From the NCBI GenBank assembly GCA_965198895.1, contig OZ240676.1, forward strand, positions 4,340,001 through 4,404,000: DNA of 64,000 bases, given 5' to 3'. The position numbers were made by a program, and so were the translations under genes. Under the pieces are notes generated by a model that saw only the letters and a list, made by a program, of their open reading frames with translations, ran no database searches and had not been told where the DNA came from. Every line of letters begins with the position of its first letter. The first letter of the stretch is position 1. This DNA is from LMUY01 sp965198895 (GTDB lineage: Bacteria > Pseudomonadota > Alphaproteobacteria > Acetobacterales > Acetobacteraceae). Below, piece by piece: positions 7,885 to 16,096 of this stretch.

Positions 7885-8418
7885 GTGGTACGTTACCGCC
7901 GCAATTTCGTCCCGGGTGGAACGTTCTTCTTTACCGTGGCACTTGCTGATCGTCGATCTACGCTGCTCACGGCGTCGGTCGACACGCTGCGCGGGGCTTT
8001 CGGCACGGTGAGGACTGAACGCCCGTTCCAGATCGACGCGATCGTCATCTTGCCGGACCACCTCCACGCAATCTTCACGCTGCCCGATGGCGATGCTGAT
8101 TTCCCGCTCCGTTGGCGCCGCATCAAGACGGTGTTCACCCGCGCGGTGATTGCGGGCGGGGCGGCGTTCGAGCCACGGGACGGTGGAGGCCACGCTTTGT
8201 GGCAGCGGCGGTTCTGGGAGCATACCATCCGGGATGCCACCGACTTCAGCCGGCATGTGGATTACATCCACTACAATCCGGTCAAGCACGGCTACGTCGC
8301 GAACGCGTTGGATTGGCCGCATTCATCGCTCCACCGGTTTGTCGGCAAGGGAGTTTTGCCGCCGGATTGGGGCGGGGTGGCAGGGGATGATGGATTTGGG
8401 GAGCGGGCGGAGCGGTAG
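7885..8418 (+). CDS. REP-associated tyrosine transposase (RAYT, Y1/HUH superfamily)
   Basis: This 177-residue single-strand DNA nuclease has the IS200/RAYT signature: H59-x-H61 in ILPDHLHAIF (the metal-binding HUH) and the downstream catalytic-tyrosine helix HVDYIHYNPVKHGY. It also has the RAYT-typical start RRNFVPGGTFFFTV and WQRRFWEHTIRD. RAYTs are domesticated, usually single-copy transposases that cut and move REP hairpins; several may serve a host function. The gene is flanked by such hairpins at 7770-7840 and 8444-8470. The start is a GTG; the protein begins at the conserved RYRR. Confidence 0.92.
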   Translation: MVRYRRNFVPGGTFFFTVALADRRSTLLTASVDTLRGAFGTVRTERPFQIDAIVILPDHLHAIFTLPDGDADFPLRWRRIKTVFTRAVIAGGAAFEPRDGGGHALWQRRFWEHTIRDATDFSRHVDYIHYNPVKHGYVANALDWPHSSLHRFVGKGVLPPDWGGVAGDDGFGERAER

Positions 8419-8443
8419 CCGTCCGCCCGGCATTGCCTGTGGT

Positions 8444-8470
8444 CCCGCATTCGCTGGCGAATACGGGCTA
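8444..8470. repeat. REP-like hairpin downstream of the RAYT gene
   Basis: CCCGCATTCGC pairs with GCGAATACGGG across a two-base loop and is followed by CTA. Both arms equal those of the upstream copy at 7813-7837; only the loop differs. It closes the RAYT-REP unit, and the sequence after it (CAAGGTG...) is the leader of the DapA-like gene. Confidence 0.75.
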
Positions 8471-8580
8471 CAAGGTGTCGAGAGGACGACTGTCCTCTCG
8501 CGGGGTATGGGGCGGAGCACCACGCTGCCTCTTCCCCGCGTCGCCTCCCGGGAGTTTATTGCGATCTGGGAGGACCTAAC

Positions 8581-9501
8581 ATGATGAAAAACGCGATTTA
8601 CGGCGGCGTGAACACGGCGGTGCTGACGGCGATGCACCCCGATCTGTCGGTGGACCTGGACCGCATGGCGGCGCACAGCAAATGGCTGCTGGCAAATGGC
8701 GCCAACGGATTGGGCATCCTGGGCACCACCGGGGAGGCCAACAGCCTAGGCGTGTCCGAACGCATCGAGGTGATGGAGGGCCTTGTCGCCCGTGGCCTGC
8801 CGCCCGCGAAATTGCTGCCCGGCGTCGGCACCCCAGCGCTCACCGACACGGTGCTGCTGGCCAAAAAAGCCGCCGAGTTGGGCTGCCCCGGCGTGCTGGC
8901 GCTGCCGCCGTTTTTCTACAAGAACCCCAGCGAAGACGGTCTGTTCGCCTATTTCTCGGAGGTGATCCAGCGGCTCGGCACCGGCACCAAGATCTACCTG
9001 TACCACTTCCCCGCCCAGTCGGCGGTGCCGTTTACGGTGGCGTTGATCGAGCGGTTGCTGAAGGAATATCCGGGGACGGTGAAGGGCATCAAGGATAGCA
9101 GCGGCGACTTTGCCAACACCAAATCCTATGTCGACAACTTCGCGCGTGACGGCTTCGAGGTCTATTGCGGCGACGATGGCGCGCTGCAGCAGCTGTTGAG
9201 CGTGGGTGGGGCCGGGTGCATCACCGCGGCTTCCAACGTGGGCAGCGCGTGGAACGGCCAGGTCTATGCCAATTGGGACAACGATGCCGGCACGCAGGCG
9301 CAGACGACGCTCACCGCCATCCGCAAGGCGGTCACGTCGGCCGCACTGATCCCGGGGTTGAAGGCGCTGGTGGCGCGCAACACCGGCGACCCGGCGTGGG
9401 AGCATATTCGCCCGCCGCACATGGCGCTGTCGGCCGAGGCGAAGCGCGCCCTGTTCGCGACCTTCGACGCCTGCGGGATTACGTTGGCCAAAGCCGCCTG
9501 A
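8581..9501 (+). CDS. Dihydrodipicolinate synthase (DapA)/N-acetylneuraminate lyase family aldolase
   Basis: This is a 306-residue class I aldolase barrel. It has the carboxylate-binding motif GTTGE in GILGTTGEANSL, the catalytic Tyr in IYLYHFPAQ, and the Schiff-base lysine in VKGIKDSSGDF. The family makes or splits pyruvate-containing C-C bonds. Paralogues of this type are often catabolic (2-keto-3-deoxy sugar acids) rather than lysine biosynthetic, and no dap genes are nearby, so I leave the substrate open. GGGAGG lies eight bases before the ATG-ATG start. The stop overlaps the start region of the ion-channel gene. Confidence 0.9.
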   Translation: MMKNAIYGGVNTAVLTAMHPDLSVDLDRMAAHSKWLLANGANGLGILGTTGEANSLGVSERIEVMEGLVARGLPPAKLLPGVGTPALTDTVLLAKKAAELGCPGVLALPPFFYKNPSEDGLFAYFSEVIQRLGTGTKIYLYHFPAQSAVPFTVALIERLLKEYPGTVKGIKDSSGDFANTKSYVDNFARDGFEVYCGDDGALQQLLSVGGAGCITAASNVGSAWNGQVYANWDNDAGTQAQTTLTAIRKAVTSAALIPGLKALVARNTGDPAWEHIRPPHMALSAEAKRALFATFDACGITLAKAA

Positions 9502-10208
9502 TTTCGGTCGAGGTCGGGCCCGAGGGTTGGTTCCCGCGCCTGAACCGGGCGCGCGACCGGTGGCGCGACGCGAGCCTCACGGTACTGCTGGCCGTGCAGT
9601 GCATCACCATCTTCGGGGTGGTGCCTGCCTCGGCCATCGGGTTGCCGCTGCCGCCGGGTCTGACGCTGCTTCTGCTGCTGGTGTTCATGTCGATCACCAT
9701 CGTCATGGCGCGGGGCCGTTGGACGATCGTGGCTGGCATCGGGACGCTGGTGCTGGCCACGATCACCGCAGGGGCCCAGCAGCGCTATCCGAGCCTCGCC
9801 GCGGAGTTGGGGTCGGATGCGATCTCGGTGCTGGCCTTTGCCGTGCTCAGCATCGTCGTTTTCAAGGCCGCGTTCGGGCCGGGCCGGTTCACCGGGCATC
9901 GGATCCGTGGCGCCATCGTGCTGTATCTCAATATCGGCCTGCTGTTTGCGGTGCTGCACCGGGTGCTGGCGCAGTTGATGCCGGGGGCCTATGCGCATCT
10001 GCCGTCGGTGCAGGCGACGGCGGCGTTCCGGGCGGCGATCGACTATTTCTCGTTTTCGACCCTGACGTCGCTCGGTTTTGGCGACATCGTCCCGGTGAAC
10101 CCGCTGGCCCGCAGCCTGTCGACGCTGGAGTCCGCGATCGGGCAACTCTACCCGCCCACCCTCCTGGCCCGCGTGGTGATGTTGGAGTTGGCGGGGCGGG
10201 AGGGCTAG
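9498..10208 (+). CDS. Two-transmembrane ion channel (potassium-channel-like), non-standard start
   Basis: The C-terminal half carries a pore helix and selectivity-filter-like motif, FSTLTSLGFGDIVPVN, where T-S-L-G-F-G-D replaces the canonical T-V-G-Y-G-D. The N-terminal half has several hydrophobic helices (LTVLLAVQCITIFGVV, LTLLLLLVFMSITIVM, ISVLAFAVLSIVVF, IVLYLNIGLLFAVLHRVLA). It fits the family of small integral-membrane channels in alphaproteobacteria. Coding-looking sequence (GWFPRLNRARDRWRDASL) runs up to the upstream stop, but the frame has no ATG/GTG/TTG before a GTG at 9594. A CTG at 9498 overlapping the TGA of the aldolase is the best candidate start (CTGA). If so, the two genes are translationally coupled. 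Confidence 0.7.
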   Translation: MISVEVGPEGWFPRLNRARDRWRDASLTVLLAVQCITIFGVVPASAIGLPLPPGLTLLLLLVFMSITIVMARGRWTIVAGIGTLVLATITAGAQQRYPSLAAELGSDAISVLAFAVLSIVVFKAAFGPGRFTGHRIRGAIVLYLNIGLLFAVLHRVLAQLMPGAYAHLPSVQATAAFRAAIDYFSFSTLTSLGFGDIVPVNPLARSLSTLESAIGQLYPPTLLARVVMLELAGREG

Positions 10209-10263
10209 TGGCAGCGCGCCCTTCCGTCGGCTGCGCCGCCACCTCCCGCTAAGGAGGGGAGGA

Positions 10264-10989
10264 TCAGACTTGTCCGGTCGGTCTCCGGGTGACCGACCAG
10301 TAGAGCGGCGTGCGGCCGGCCTTGAGTGCCTTCTGTTCGTACCGCGTCGGAGGCCAGCCTTCGGGCCGGGTGGTGGCGGGGGCGGTGGCCGTGAACAAGC
10401 TCTGCTCCGCCAGCACGGACGCGGTCCAGGCCTGGTAGGTCGGGTCGTCGGTCGCGATCCGCCATTTTCCGCCGGGCCGCATGGCTTGCGCGACCAGGGA
10501 AACAGTATCGGGGTGCATGAACCGGCGCTTGGTGTGGCGCGCTTTCGGCCAAGGGTCGGGGAACATCAGGAACAGCCGGCTCAGCGAGCCCGGTGGGATC
10601 TGCCGCAGCAGGATCCGGGCGTCGTCGGTCCAAACCAGCAAATTGGGGGGGAGTGGCGCCGCGAGCTCACCCCCCTCCGGCACCACGGCCGAGAGCAGCG
10701 AGCAGATCCCGTTTGCATAGACCTCGCAGGCGACGAGGCCAGCTTCGGGATGGGCTTCGACCTGGGCCCGCGCATGCTCCCCGCCGCCGAACCCGACTTC
10801 CAGCCACAGTTCTGCTGGCCGATCGGGGAAGGCCGATATCGGGTCGGCCGCCCTCGACGGATCCAAACGCAGCCGGGGCAGGGTGACGTCCAGCAGCAAT
10901 TGCTGGCGCGGACGGAGCGTGTTGCCGCGCGTCCTGCCATACAGGCGCTCCGCCGCGGGCTTGAGCTTAAGCGCCGCGGCGGGCTTCAC
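10264..10989 (-). CDS. trmB: tRNA (guanine-N7-)-methyltransferase TrmB
   Basis: TrmB methylates G46 in the variable loop of tRNAs using S-adenosylmethionine. The 241-residue protein shows the SAM-binding motif LWLEVGFGGGEH and the family signature LFLMFPDPWPKARHTKRRF, plus MRPGGKWRIATDD and a C-terminal TRYEQKALKAGRTPLYW. It lies 11 bp downstream of metK, which makes its cofactor, in a probable two-gene operon. A copy of a G/C-rich intergenic repeat lies after the stop, shared with the convergent channel gene. Confidence 0.96.
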   Translation of the reverse strand: MKPAAALKLKPAAERLYGRTRGNTLRPRQQLLLDVTLPRLRLDPSRAADPISAFPDRPAELWLEVGFGGGEHARAQVEAHPEAGLVACEVYANGICSLLSAVVPEGGELAAPLPPNLLVWTDDARILLRQIPPGSLSRLFLMFPDPWPKARHTKRRFMHPDTVSLVAQAMRPGGKWRIATDDPTYQAWTASVLAEQSLFTATAPATTRPEGWPPTRYEQKALKAGRTPLYWSVTRRPTGQV

Positions 10990-11000
10990 ATCGTCCAGTG

Positions 11001-12188
11001 TTACCGGCCGAACGCGCTCTTCAGCGCCGGCACCAGGTCGGTCTTCTCCCAGGTGAACGTGCCGAGCTCCGGATCCGGCTCGCGGCCGAAATGGCCGTAC
11101 GCGCTGGTCACGGCGTAGATCGGCCGGTTCAGGTGCAGGTGCTCGCGGATGCCGCGGGGGCTGAGGTTCACCAGTTCACGCAGGGTTTTCTCCAGCTTCG
11201 CCTCGTCCACGTCCTTGCCGGTCCCGTCCAGGTCCACGTAGACGGAAAGCGGGTGCGACACGCCGATCGCGTAGCTGATCTGGATGGTGCACTTCTCGGC
11301 CAGCCCGGCGGCGACCACGTTCTTCGCCAAATAACGGCAGACATAGGCGGCCGAACGGTCCACCTTGGTCGGGTCCTTGCCGCTGAACGCGCCGCCGCCG
11401 TGCGGGGCGGCACCGCCGTAAGTGTCGACGATGATCTTGCGCCCGGTGAGCCCGGCGTCGCCGTCCGGCCCGCCGATCACGAAGTTGCCAGTCGGGTTGA
11501 TGTACAGCTCGTTCTCGGGCGGCATCCAGCCCGGCGGCAGGGTGGACTCGATCAGCGGCACCAGCATCTGCTTGATGGCCGACTGCTCCATGCCCTCGTC
11601 GTGCTGGGTGGATACCACGATGCTGGTGGCGCCCACCGGCTTGCCATCGATGTAGCGCAGGGTCACCTGGCTTTTCGCATCCGGCTGCAGCCCGGCAACG
11701 GACACGTCCTTGTTGCGGCGCAGCTCGGACATGCGGCGCAGGATCAGGTGCGAGTAATACAGCGGCGCCGGCATCAGCGCCTCCGTTTCGGTGCAGGCGT
11801 AGCCGAACATGATGCCCTGGTCGCCGGCGCCCTCGTCCTTGTTACCCGCGCTGTCCACGCCGGCGGCGATGTCCGTGCTCTGCGCGTGCAGGTGGCACTT
11901 GATGTCGGCATGCTTCCACGAGAAGCCGGTCTGGTCGTAGCCGATGTCGCGGATCGCCATGCGGGCGAGATGCTCGAGCAGGTCGGCCGTCACCGTCTCG
12001 GGGCCGCGAACCTCGCCGGCGAACACGACGCGGTTGGTCGTCACCAGGGTTTCGCAGCCAACGCGCGAATACGGGTCGGCGGCCAGGTAGGCGTCCAGCA
12101 CGACGTCGCTCAGGCGGTCGGCGACCTTGTCCGGATGGCCCTCGGAGACGGACTCCGACGTGAAAAGGTACTCACCCTTGCTGCGCAT
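11001..12188 (-). CDS. metK: S-adenosylmethionine synthetase
   Basis: MetK makes S-adenosylmethionine from methionine and ATP. The 395-residue protein contains the family signatures FTSESVSEGHPDKVADRLSD, GAGDQGIMFGYA and GGGAFSGKDPTKVDRSAAY, near full family length. The start at 12188 has GGAG upstream. The leader between 12189 and 12413 was checked for SAM-II, SAM-V and SAH riboswitches, and I see none I can support. A 47-codon frame (12192-12335, starting MDRGFEPTTGKAV) ends just before metK but is unproven. trmB follows in the operon. Confidence 0.98.
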   Translation of the reverse strand: MRSKGEYLFTSESVSEGHPDKVADRLSDVVLDAYLAADPYSRVGCETLVTTNRVVFAGEVRGPETVTADLLEHLARMAIRDIGYDQTGFSWKHADIKCHLHAQSTDIAAGVDSAGNKDEGAGDQGIMFGYACTETEALMPAPLYYSHLILRRMSELRRNKDVSVAGLQPDAKSQVTLRYIDGKPVGATSIVVSTQHDEGMEQSAIKQMLVPLIESTLPPGWMPPENELYINPTGNFVIGGPDGDAGLTGRKIIVDTYGGAAPHGGGAFSGKDPTKVDRSAAYVCRYLAKNVVAAGLAEKCTIQISYAIGVSHPLSVYVDLDGTGKDVDEAKLEKTLRELVNLSPRGIREHLHLNRPIYAVTSAYGHFGREPDPELGTFTWEKTDLVPALKSAFGR

Positions 12189-12413
12189 TAACTACAGTCT
12201 CCGCTTGTCGCGATCGAACACACACGGCAACGCCGGCTGGCGCCGGATGCGCAGCCTCGCTATCTGACCGAACCCGCCAGATGGGTCAAGGCACGGGACG
12301 GCCTTGCCGGTCGTGGGCTCGAAGCCGCGGTCCATGCAGTAATAATGCGGGGACGGTGCGGAACAAACCCAATCTGCTTGCCAATCCCGGCACGTTTCTA
12401 TAGCGATTTCAGG

Positions 12414-13901
12414 ATGGTTCCTCCAGCGCGCGCGGCAGGCTCCGCCGAGACGGCCGACCTGACGAGTGCCGTCCGTCGGCTGGCCCATACCAGTGTACTG
12501 GTGGTGGGCGACGCCATGCTCGACCGGTATGTCTATGGCGTGGTCAACCGGGTCTCCCCCGAGGCGCCGATCCCTGTCCTGTCCGTCGAGCGGGACGTGG
12601 CGTTGCCTGGCGGCGCGGGCAACGTCGTCCGCAACCTGACGGCCCTCGGGGCTGCGGTCGCGTTCGTGTCGGTCGTGGGTGACGATCAGGCCGGGTCGGA
12701 CCTGACGGGGCTGATTGGCGGGCAGCCGAATGTAGAGCCGTGGCTGCTGGTGCAGGGCGGCCGGACGACCACGACCAAGACCCGCTACGTCGCCCAAGGC
12801 CAGCAATTGCTGCGGGCGGACCACGAGATCGTGCAGGCGATCCACCCGAAGCTGGCCGAGCGGTTGCTGCGGATCACGCAGGATGCGCTGACGGCCACCA
12901 CGGTGACGGTGCTGTCCGACTATAATAAAGGCGTGTTGTCCGGCGACGTGCCCGCCCGCATCATCGCCGCAGCCAAGGCCACGAACCGTCGGGTATTGGT
13001 GGACCCCAAGGGCCGCGACTTCAGCCGCTATGCCGGTGCGGACGTGATCACGCCCAGCCGGCGCGAACTGGCCGACGCCACGGGCATGCCGGTCGACACC
13101 GAGGCCGCCATCGTCCTGGCCGCCCGCAGCCTGCAGGCGGCGCACGGCTTCGGCGCCGTGCTGGTGACCCGCGCCGAGCAGGGCATGACCCTGGTGACGG
13201 CCGACGGCGCCGCCCACCATTTCCCCGCCGAGGCGGCCGACGTGTACGACGTGTCCGGCGCCGGCGACACGGTGGTCGCCACGCTCGCCGCCGGGTTGGC
13301 GGCCGGGCTGGACCTGCCGGTCGCGGCACGCCTGGCCAACATCGCCGCCGGCATCGTGGTGGGCAAGGTCGGCACCGCCGTCGCCGAGGAAGCCGATCTG
13401 CTCGCGGCGCTGTCCCCCCAGGGCAGTGCATTGCGCAAGGTCGTCACCCGCCAGCAGGCCGCCGAGCAGGTCGAGCGCTGGCGGCAGCGCGGCTGGCGGG
13501 TCGGCTTCACCAATGGCTGCTTCGACCTGCTGCATCCCGGCCACATCCAGATGCTGGAGCAGGCCCGCAGCCAGTGCGACCGCCTGGTGGTCGGGCTCAA
13601 CTCCGACGCCAGCGTGACGCGCCTCAAAGGTGCCAATCGTCCGGTGCAGACGGAGGCCGCGCGGGCGGCGGTGCTGGGCGGCGTGACCTCGGTGGACCTG
13701 GTGTGCATCTACGACGAGGACACGCCGGAGGAGACGCTGCGCGCGCTGCGGCCGGATTTGCTGGTGAAGGGTTCGGACTACACGATCGGCACGGTTGTCG
13801 GCGCTGATTTCGTGCAAAGCTACGGGGGGCGCGTACTGCTGGCGGACCTGGTGCCTGGCTATTCCACGACGGCCACGGTGCAGCGGCTTCGCAGTGTGTA
13901 A
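12414..13901 (+). CDS. hldE: Bifunctional D-glycero-beta-D-manno-heptose-7-phosphate kinase / 1-phosphate adenylyltransferase
   Basis: HldE carries out two steps of ADP-heptose synthesis for the lipopolysaccharide inner core. Of its 495 residues, about 1-345 form a ribokinase-like kinase (ALPGGAGNVVRNL; catalytic DVSGAGDTVVATLA). About 360-495 form a cytidylyltransferase-like domain (VGFTNGCFDLLHPGHIQML with the HxGH motif; YSTTATVQRL). The ATG at 12414 is chosen as start although its ribosome-binding site is weak; upstream in-frame sequence looks non-coding. It is divergent from metK. Its presence implies a heptose-containing LPS. Confidence 0.95.
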   Translation: MVPPARAAGSAETADLTSAVRRLAHTSVLVVGDAMLDRYVYGVVNRVSPEAPIPVLSVERDVALPGGAGNVVRNLTALGAAVAFVSVVGDDQAGSDLTGLIGGQPNVEPWLLVQGGRTTTTKTRYVAQGQQLLRADHEIVQAIHPKLAERLLRITQDALTATTVTVLSDYNKGVLSGDVPARIIAAAKATNRRVLVDPKGRDFSRYAGADVITPSRRELADATGMPVDTEAAIVLAARSLQAAHGFGAVLVTRAEQGMTLVTADGAAHHFPAEAADVYDVSGAGDTVVATLAAGLAAGLDLPVAARLANIAAGIVVGKVGTAVAEEADLLAALSPQGSALRKVVTRQQAAEQVERWRQRGWRVGFTNGCFDLLHPGHIQMLEQARSQCDRLVVGLNSDASVTRLKGANRPVQTEAARAAVLGGVTSVDLVCIYDEDTPEETLRALRPDLLVKGSDYTIGTVVGADFVQSYGGRVLLADLVPGYSTTATVQRLRSV

Positions 13902-13985
13902 CGAACGATCAGGGTGTTTGACGGGGCGGCAAGCCAACCGTTAAGCCTTGAACGGCCTACCCCAAGTCCTCGACCAGGAAGCCGC

Positions 13986-15068
13986 ATGCCCGACGTCCCC
14001 GATTTCAGCCTGCGTGACCAGCCAGCCTGCGACTTGCGCCGGGTCGGATCGCATCCCGACCACTGGTACCCGCTGGCCTGGTCGAAGGAGCTGAAGCCCG
14101 GCGCCACCTACGCCACCCACTTCGCTGGGGAGCCGATCGTGTTGGTCCGGCCGAAGGAGGGCAAGGTTTTTGCCCTGGAGGACCGGTGTGCCCATCGCCA
14201 GGTGCCGCTCTCCAAGGGCCTGGTGTCCGGCTGTGCAGTCCGGTGCGGCTATCACGGCTGGACCTACGACGCGTCGGGCAAGTGCATCGACGTGCCCTAT
14301 CTCGGCAAGGGCAAGCTGCCCAACGGCGTGCGCGCGTATCCTTGCCGGGAGCAGGACGGCCTGATCCTGATCTGGCCCGGGGACCCCGCCGCCGCGACCG
14401 AACTCGGCCCGCTCGGCGCTGCCTCCGACCCGGCGTTCAAGACGCGCCGCTTCGGCAAGACCGTGCGCTGCCACTACACCTTCATGCACGAGAACCTGAT
14501 GGACATGAACCATCAGTTCCTACACCGCAAACAGATGGGCCAGATCGCCCCGCGCTATCTGGGCCGCCGGGTCGGCGAGGATTGGCTCGAGATCGACTAC
14601 ACCTTCGCCCGCACCGGCGGAAAGCAGCCGCTGGGCGAGGCAGCGATCCTGGGCCGGCGCAGCGGCGTCTCGACGACGCCGAAAGACCTCATGACGATCC
14701 GCACGGAATACCCCTACCAGACGCTGCGGATCTGGACGTCCGGTGACGAGCCGGTGATGCATCTGTGGATCTGCTACACGCCGGTCGACGCCGAGCAGCG
14801 GGTGAACCGCACGTTCGGCCTGCTGTCGGTTCGCCGCCCCAAGATCCCCGGGTTGCTGGATGCCGCCTGGCCGGTGCTGGTGTGGTTCACCGAACGCATC
14901 TTCCGCGAAGACCGCGAGATCGTGGAGATGGAGCAGGCCGCGCACGACCGCCAGGGCTCCGACTGGAACCAGGAAGTGTTCCCGCCGATTCGCGACCTGC
15001 GTGCGCTGCTGGCGGCGAACGGACTGCCGATCACTCCGCCCGCAGAGCGGCACGTAGCGACGCCGTAA
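13986..15068 (+). CDS. Rieske [2Fe-2S] aromatic-ring-hydroxylating oxygenase, alpha subunit (VanA-like size)
   Basis: This is a 360-residue oxygenase. The Rieske ligands are C68-x-H70 and C87-x2-H90 (CAHRQVPL, CGYHGW). The mononuclear iron motif is N170-x2-D173-x2-H176-x3-H180 (HENLMDMNHQFLH). The single-component-alpha layout is typical of VanA/phthalate-type oxygenases that need a separate reductase, which is not nearby. The substrate is unknown. AGGAAG precedes the ATG. The 3' end overlaps the convergent mmcB gene by 38 bp, so the genes share their terminal sequence. Confidence 0.88.
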   Translation: MPDVPDFSLRDQPACDLRRVGSHPDHWYPLAWSKELKPGATYATHFAGEPIVLVRPKEGKVFALEDRCAHRQVPLSKGLVSGCAVRCGYHGWTYDASGKCIDVPYLGKGKLPNGVRAYPCREQDGLILIWPGDPAAATELGPLGAASDPAFKTRRFGKTVRCHYTFMHENLMDMNHQFLHRKQMGQIAPRYLGRRVGEDWLEIDYTFARTGGKQPLGEAAILGRRSGVSTTPKDLMTIRTEYPYQTLRIWTSGDEPVMHLWICYTPVDAEQRVNRTFGLLSVRRPKIPGLLDAAWPVLVWFTERIFREDREIVEMEQAAHDRQGSDWNQEVFPPIRDLRALLAANGLPITPPAERHVATP

Positions 15069-15498
15069 CCGCCGGGTCCTCCAACGCTGCCAGCCGGGAG
15101 GCGGCGACGGTTGCGAAGCGATGGGTAAGCGCCCGCCGCCGGGCCGGGGGCAGGGAATGGACGGGGGCGGCGCGCACCATCTCGGCCTCGCGCCCGCAGG
15201 TGACGATCAGGCCGGTGGTGTCTGGCAGGAGATCGAGCGGGAAGTCCGCATCGACCGCGAAGTAAAGAGCGTCGCAGAACTCCCTGTATTCAGGCCATTT
15301 ATCGTCGGTGAGAAAATCGCGCGGCCCCGATTTCACCTCGATGCAGACGAAGCCGCCATCCGGCCGCAGCGCCAGCAGGTCGGCGCGGCGGCCGTTGGGC
15401 AGCGGCAGCTCGTGCAGCGCCACCCAGGCGAGATGTTGGCACAAGGTCGCCGCAGCCCGGCGCACGGCCAACTGGCGTTCGGGGAAGGAGAGTTCCAT
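15031..15498 (-). CDS. mmcB: MmcB-family DNA repair protein
   Basis: The 155-residue protein has the MmcB/COG5321 layout, a small restriction-endonuclease-like fold. It has the PD-(D/E)xK-like core GRRADLLALRPDGGFVCIEVKS followed by FLTDDKWPEYREFCDALYFAV. In Caulobacter mmcB belongs to the SOS/mitomycin C response. The start at 15498 (MELSFPERQLAV) matches family starts. It converges on and overlaps the Rieske gene. Confidence 0.85.
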   Translation of the reverse strand: MELSFPERQLAVRRAAATLCQHLAWVALHELPLPNGRRADLLALRPDGGFVCIEVKSGPRDFLTDDKWPEYREFCDALYFAVDADFPLDLLPDTTGLIVTCGREAEMVRAAPVHSLPPARRRALTHRFATVAASRLAALEDPAVTASLRAALRAE

Positions 15499-15554
15499 CA
15501 CCGGGACGCTAGCTGGACCTGAACGGAAAGGGAACTCTTGGAACCCTGCAGTAT

Positions 15555-16001
15555 GTGTCGCATTGTGGTCACATGGTCCCAACGCGGTTCGCCGTCGCCG
15601 CCCACATCCTGCTCATGGTAGCGGCGGACGGTGATGAGCCGTCGACCAGTCAGCGCCTGGCGACCAGCATCAATACCAATCCGGTCGTCATCCGACGCAT
15701 CACGGGTCAGCTTGCACGGGCCGGGCTGGTCCGGGTTCGGCGTGGGCCTGGGGGCGCCGAACTGTTACGTCCGGCGGACCAGATCACGCTAGAGGACGTG
15801 TGGCGCGCGGTGAATTGTGCGCCGGCGCGGCCGTTGCTGCCGTTGCACGCGAACCCCGACCCACGCTGCCCCGTCGGCTGCCGGGTGCACGCCGTGCTGG
15901 GCGAGGCATTCGGCACGGCGGAACGGGCGCTGGAGAGAGCGCTGGCGCGCACAACGCTGGCGGACCTCCTGAACGGGGTGGGTGCCCTGGCCGCCGCCTG
16001 A
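15555..16001 (+). CDS. Rrf2-family transcriptional regulator (YwnA-like)
   Basis: An N-terminal winged helix-turn-helix (residues about 5-75: RFAVAAHILLMVAADG, TSQRLATSINTNPVVIRRITGQL, GLVRVRRGPGGAELLR) is followed by ANPDPRCPVGCRVHAVL, a motif of YwnA-like Rrf2 proteins. Unlike IscR/NsrR it does not show the three-cysteine Fe-S loop in the usual spacing, so it probably senses redox or electrophiles directly through the CPVGC cysteines (inference). GTG 15555 or ATG 15573 could be the start. It is divergent from mmcB. Confidence 0.85.
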   Translation: MSHCGHMVPTRFAVAAHILLMVAADGDEPSTSQRLATSINTNPVVIRRITGQLARAGLVRVRRGPGGAELLRPADQITLEDVWRAVNCAPARPLLPLHANPDPRCPVGCRVHAVLGEAFGTAERALERALARTTLADLLNGVGALAAA

Positions 16002-16096
16002 TCCTCCCGCTGGCGATGGGTGATGATCATGGATCGCTTGCTCTTGGGCGCGTCCCTCTCTACTTGCTGCCGCCCACTCGAAAGTCACCCCACCTC

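Noticed and set aside
8581..9501. Lysine-pathway dapA.
   Set aside because: Fold and catalytic residues fit the family, but nothing nearby supports lysine synthesis, so no gene symbol is given.
12189..12413. SAM-II, SAM-V or SAH riboswitch upstream of metK/hldE.
   Set aside because: No consensus core or pseudoknot seen on the metK leader strand; cannot exclude a divergent one.
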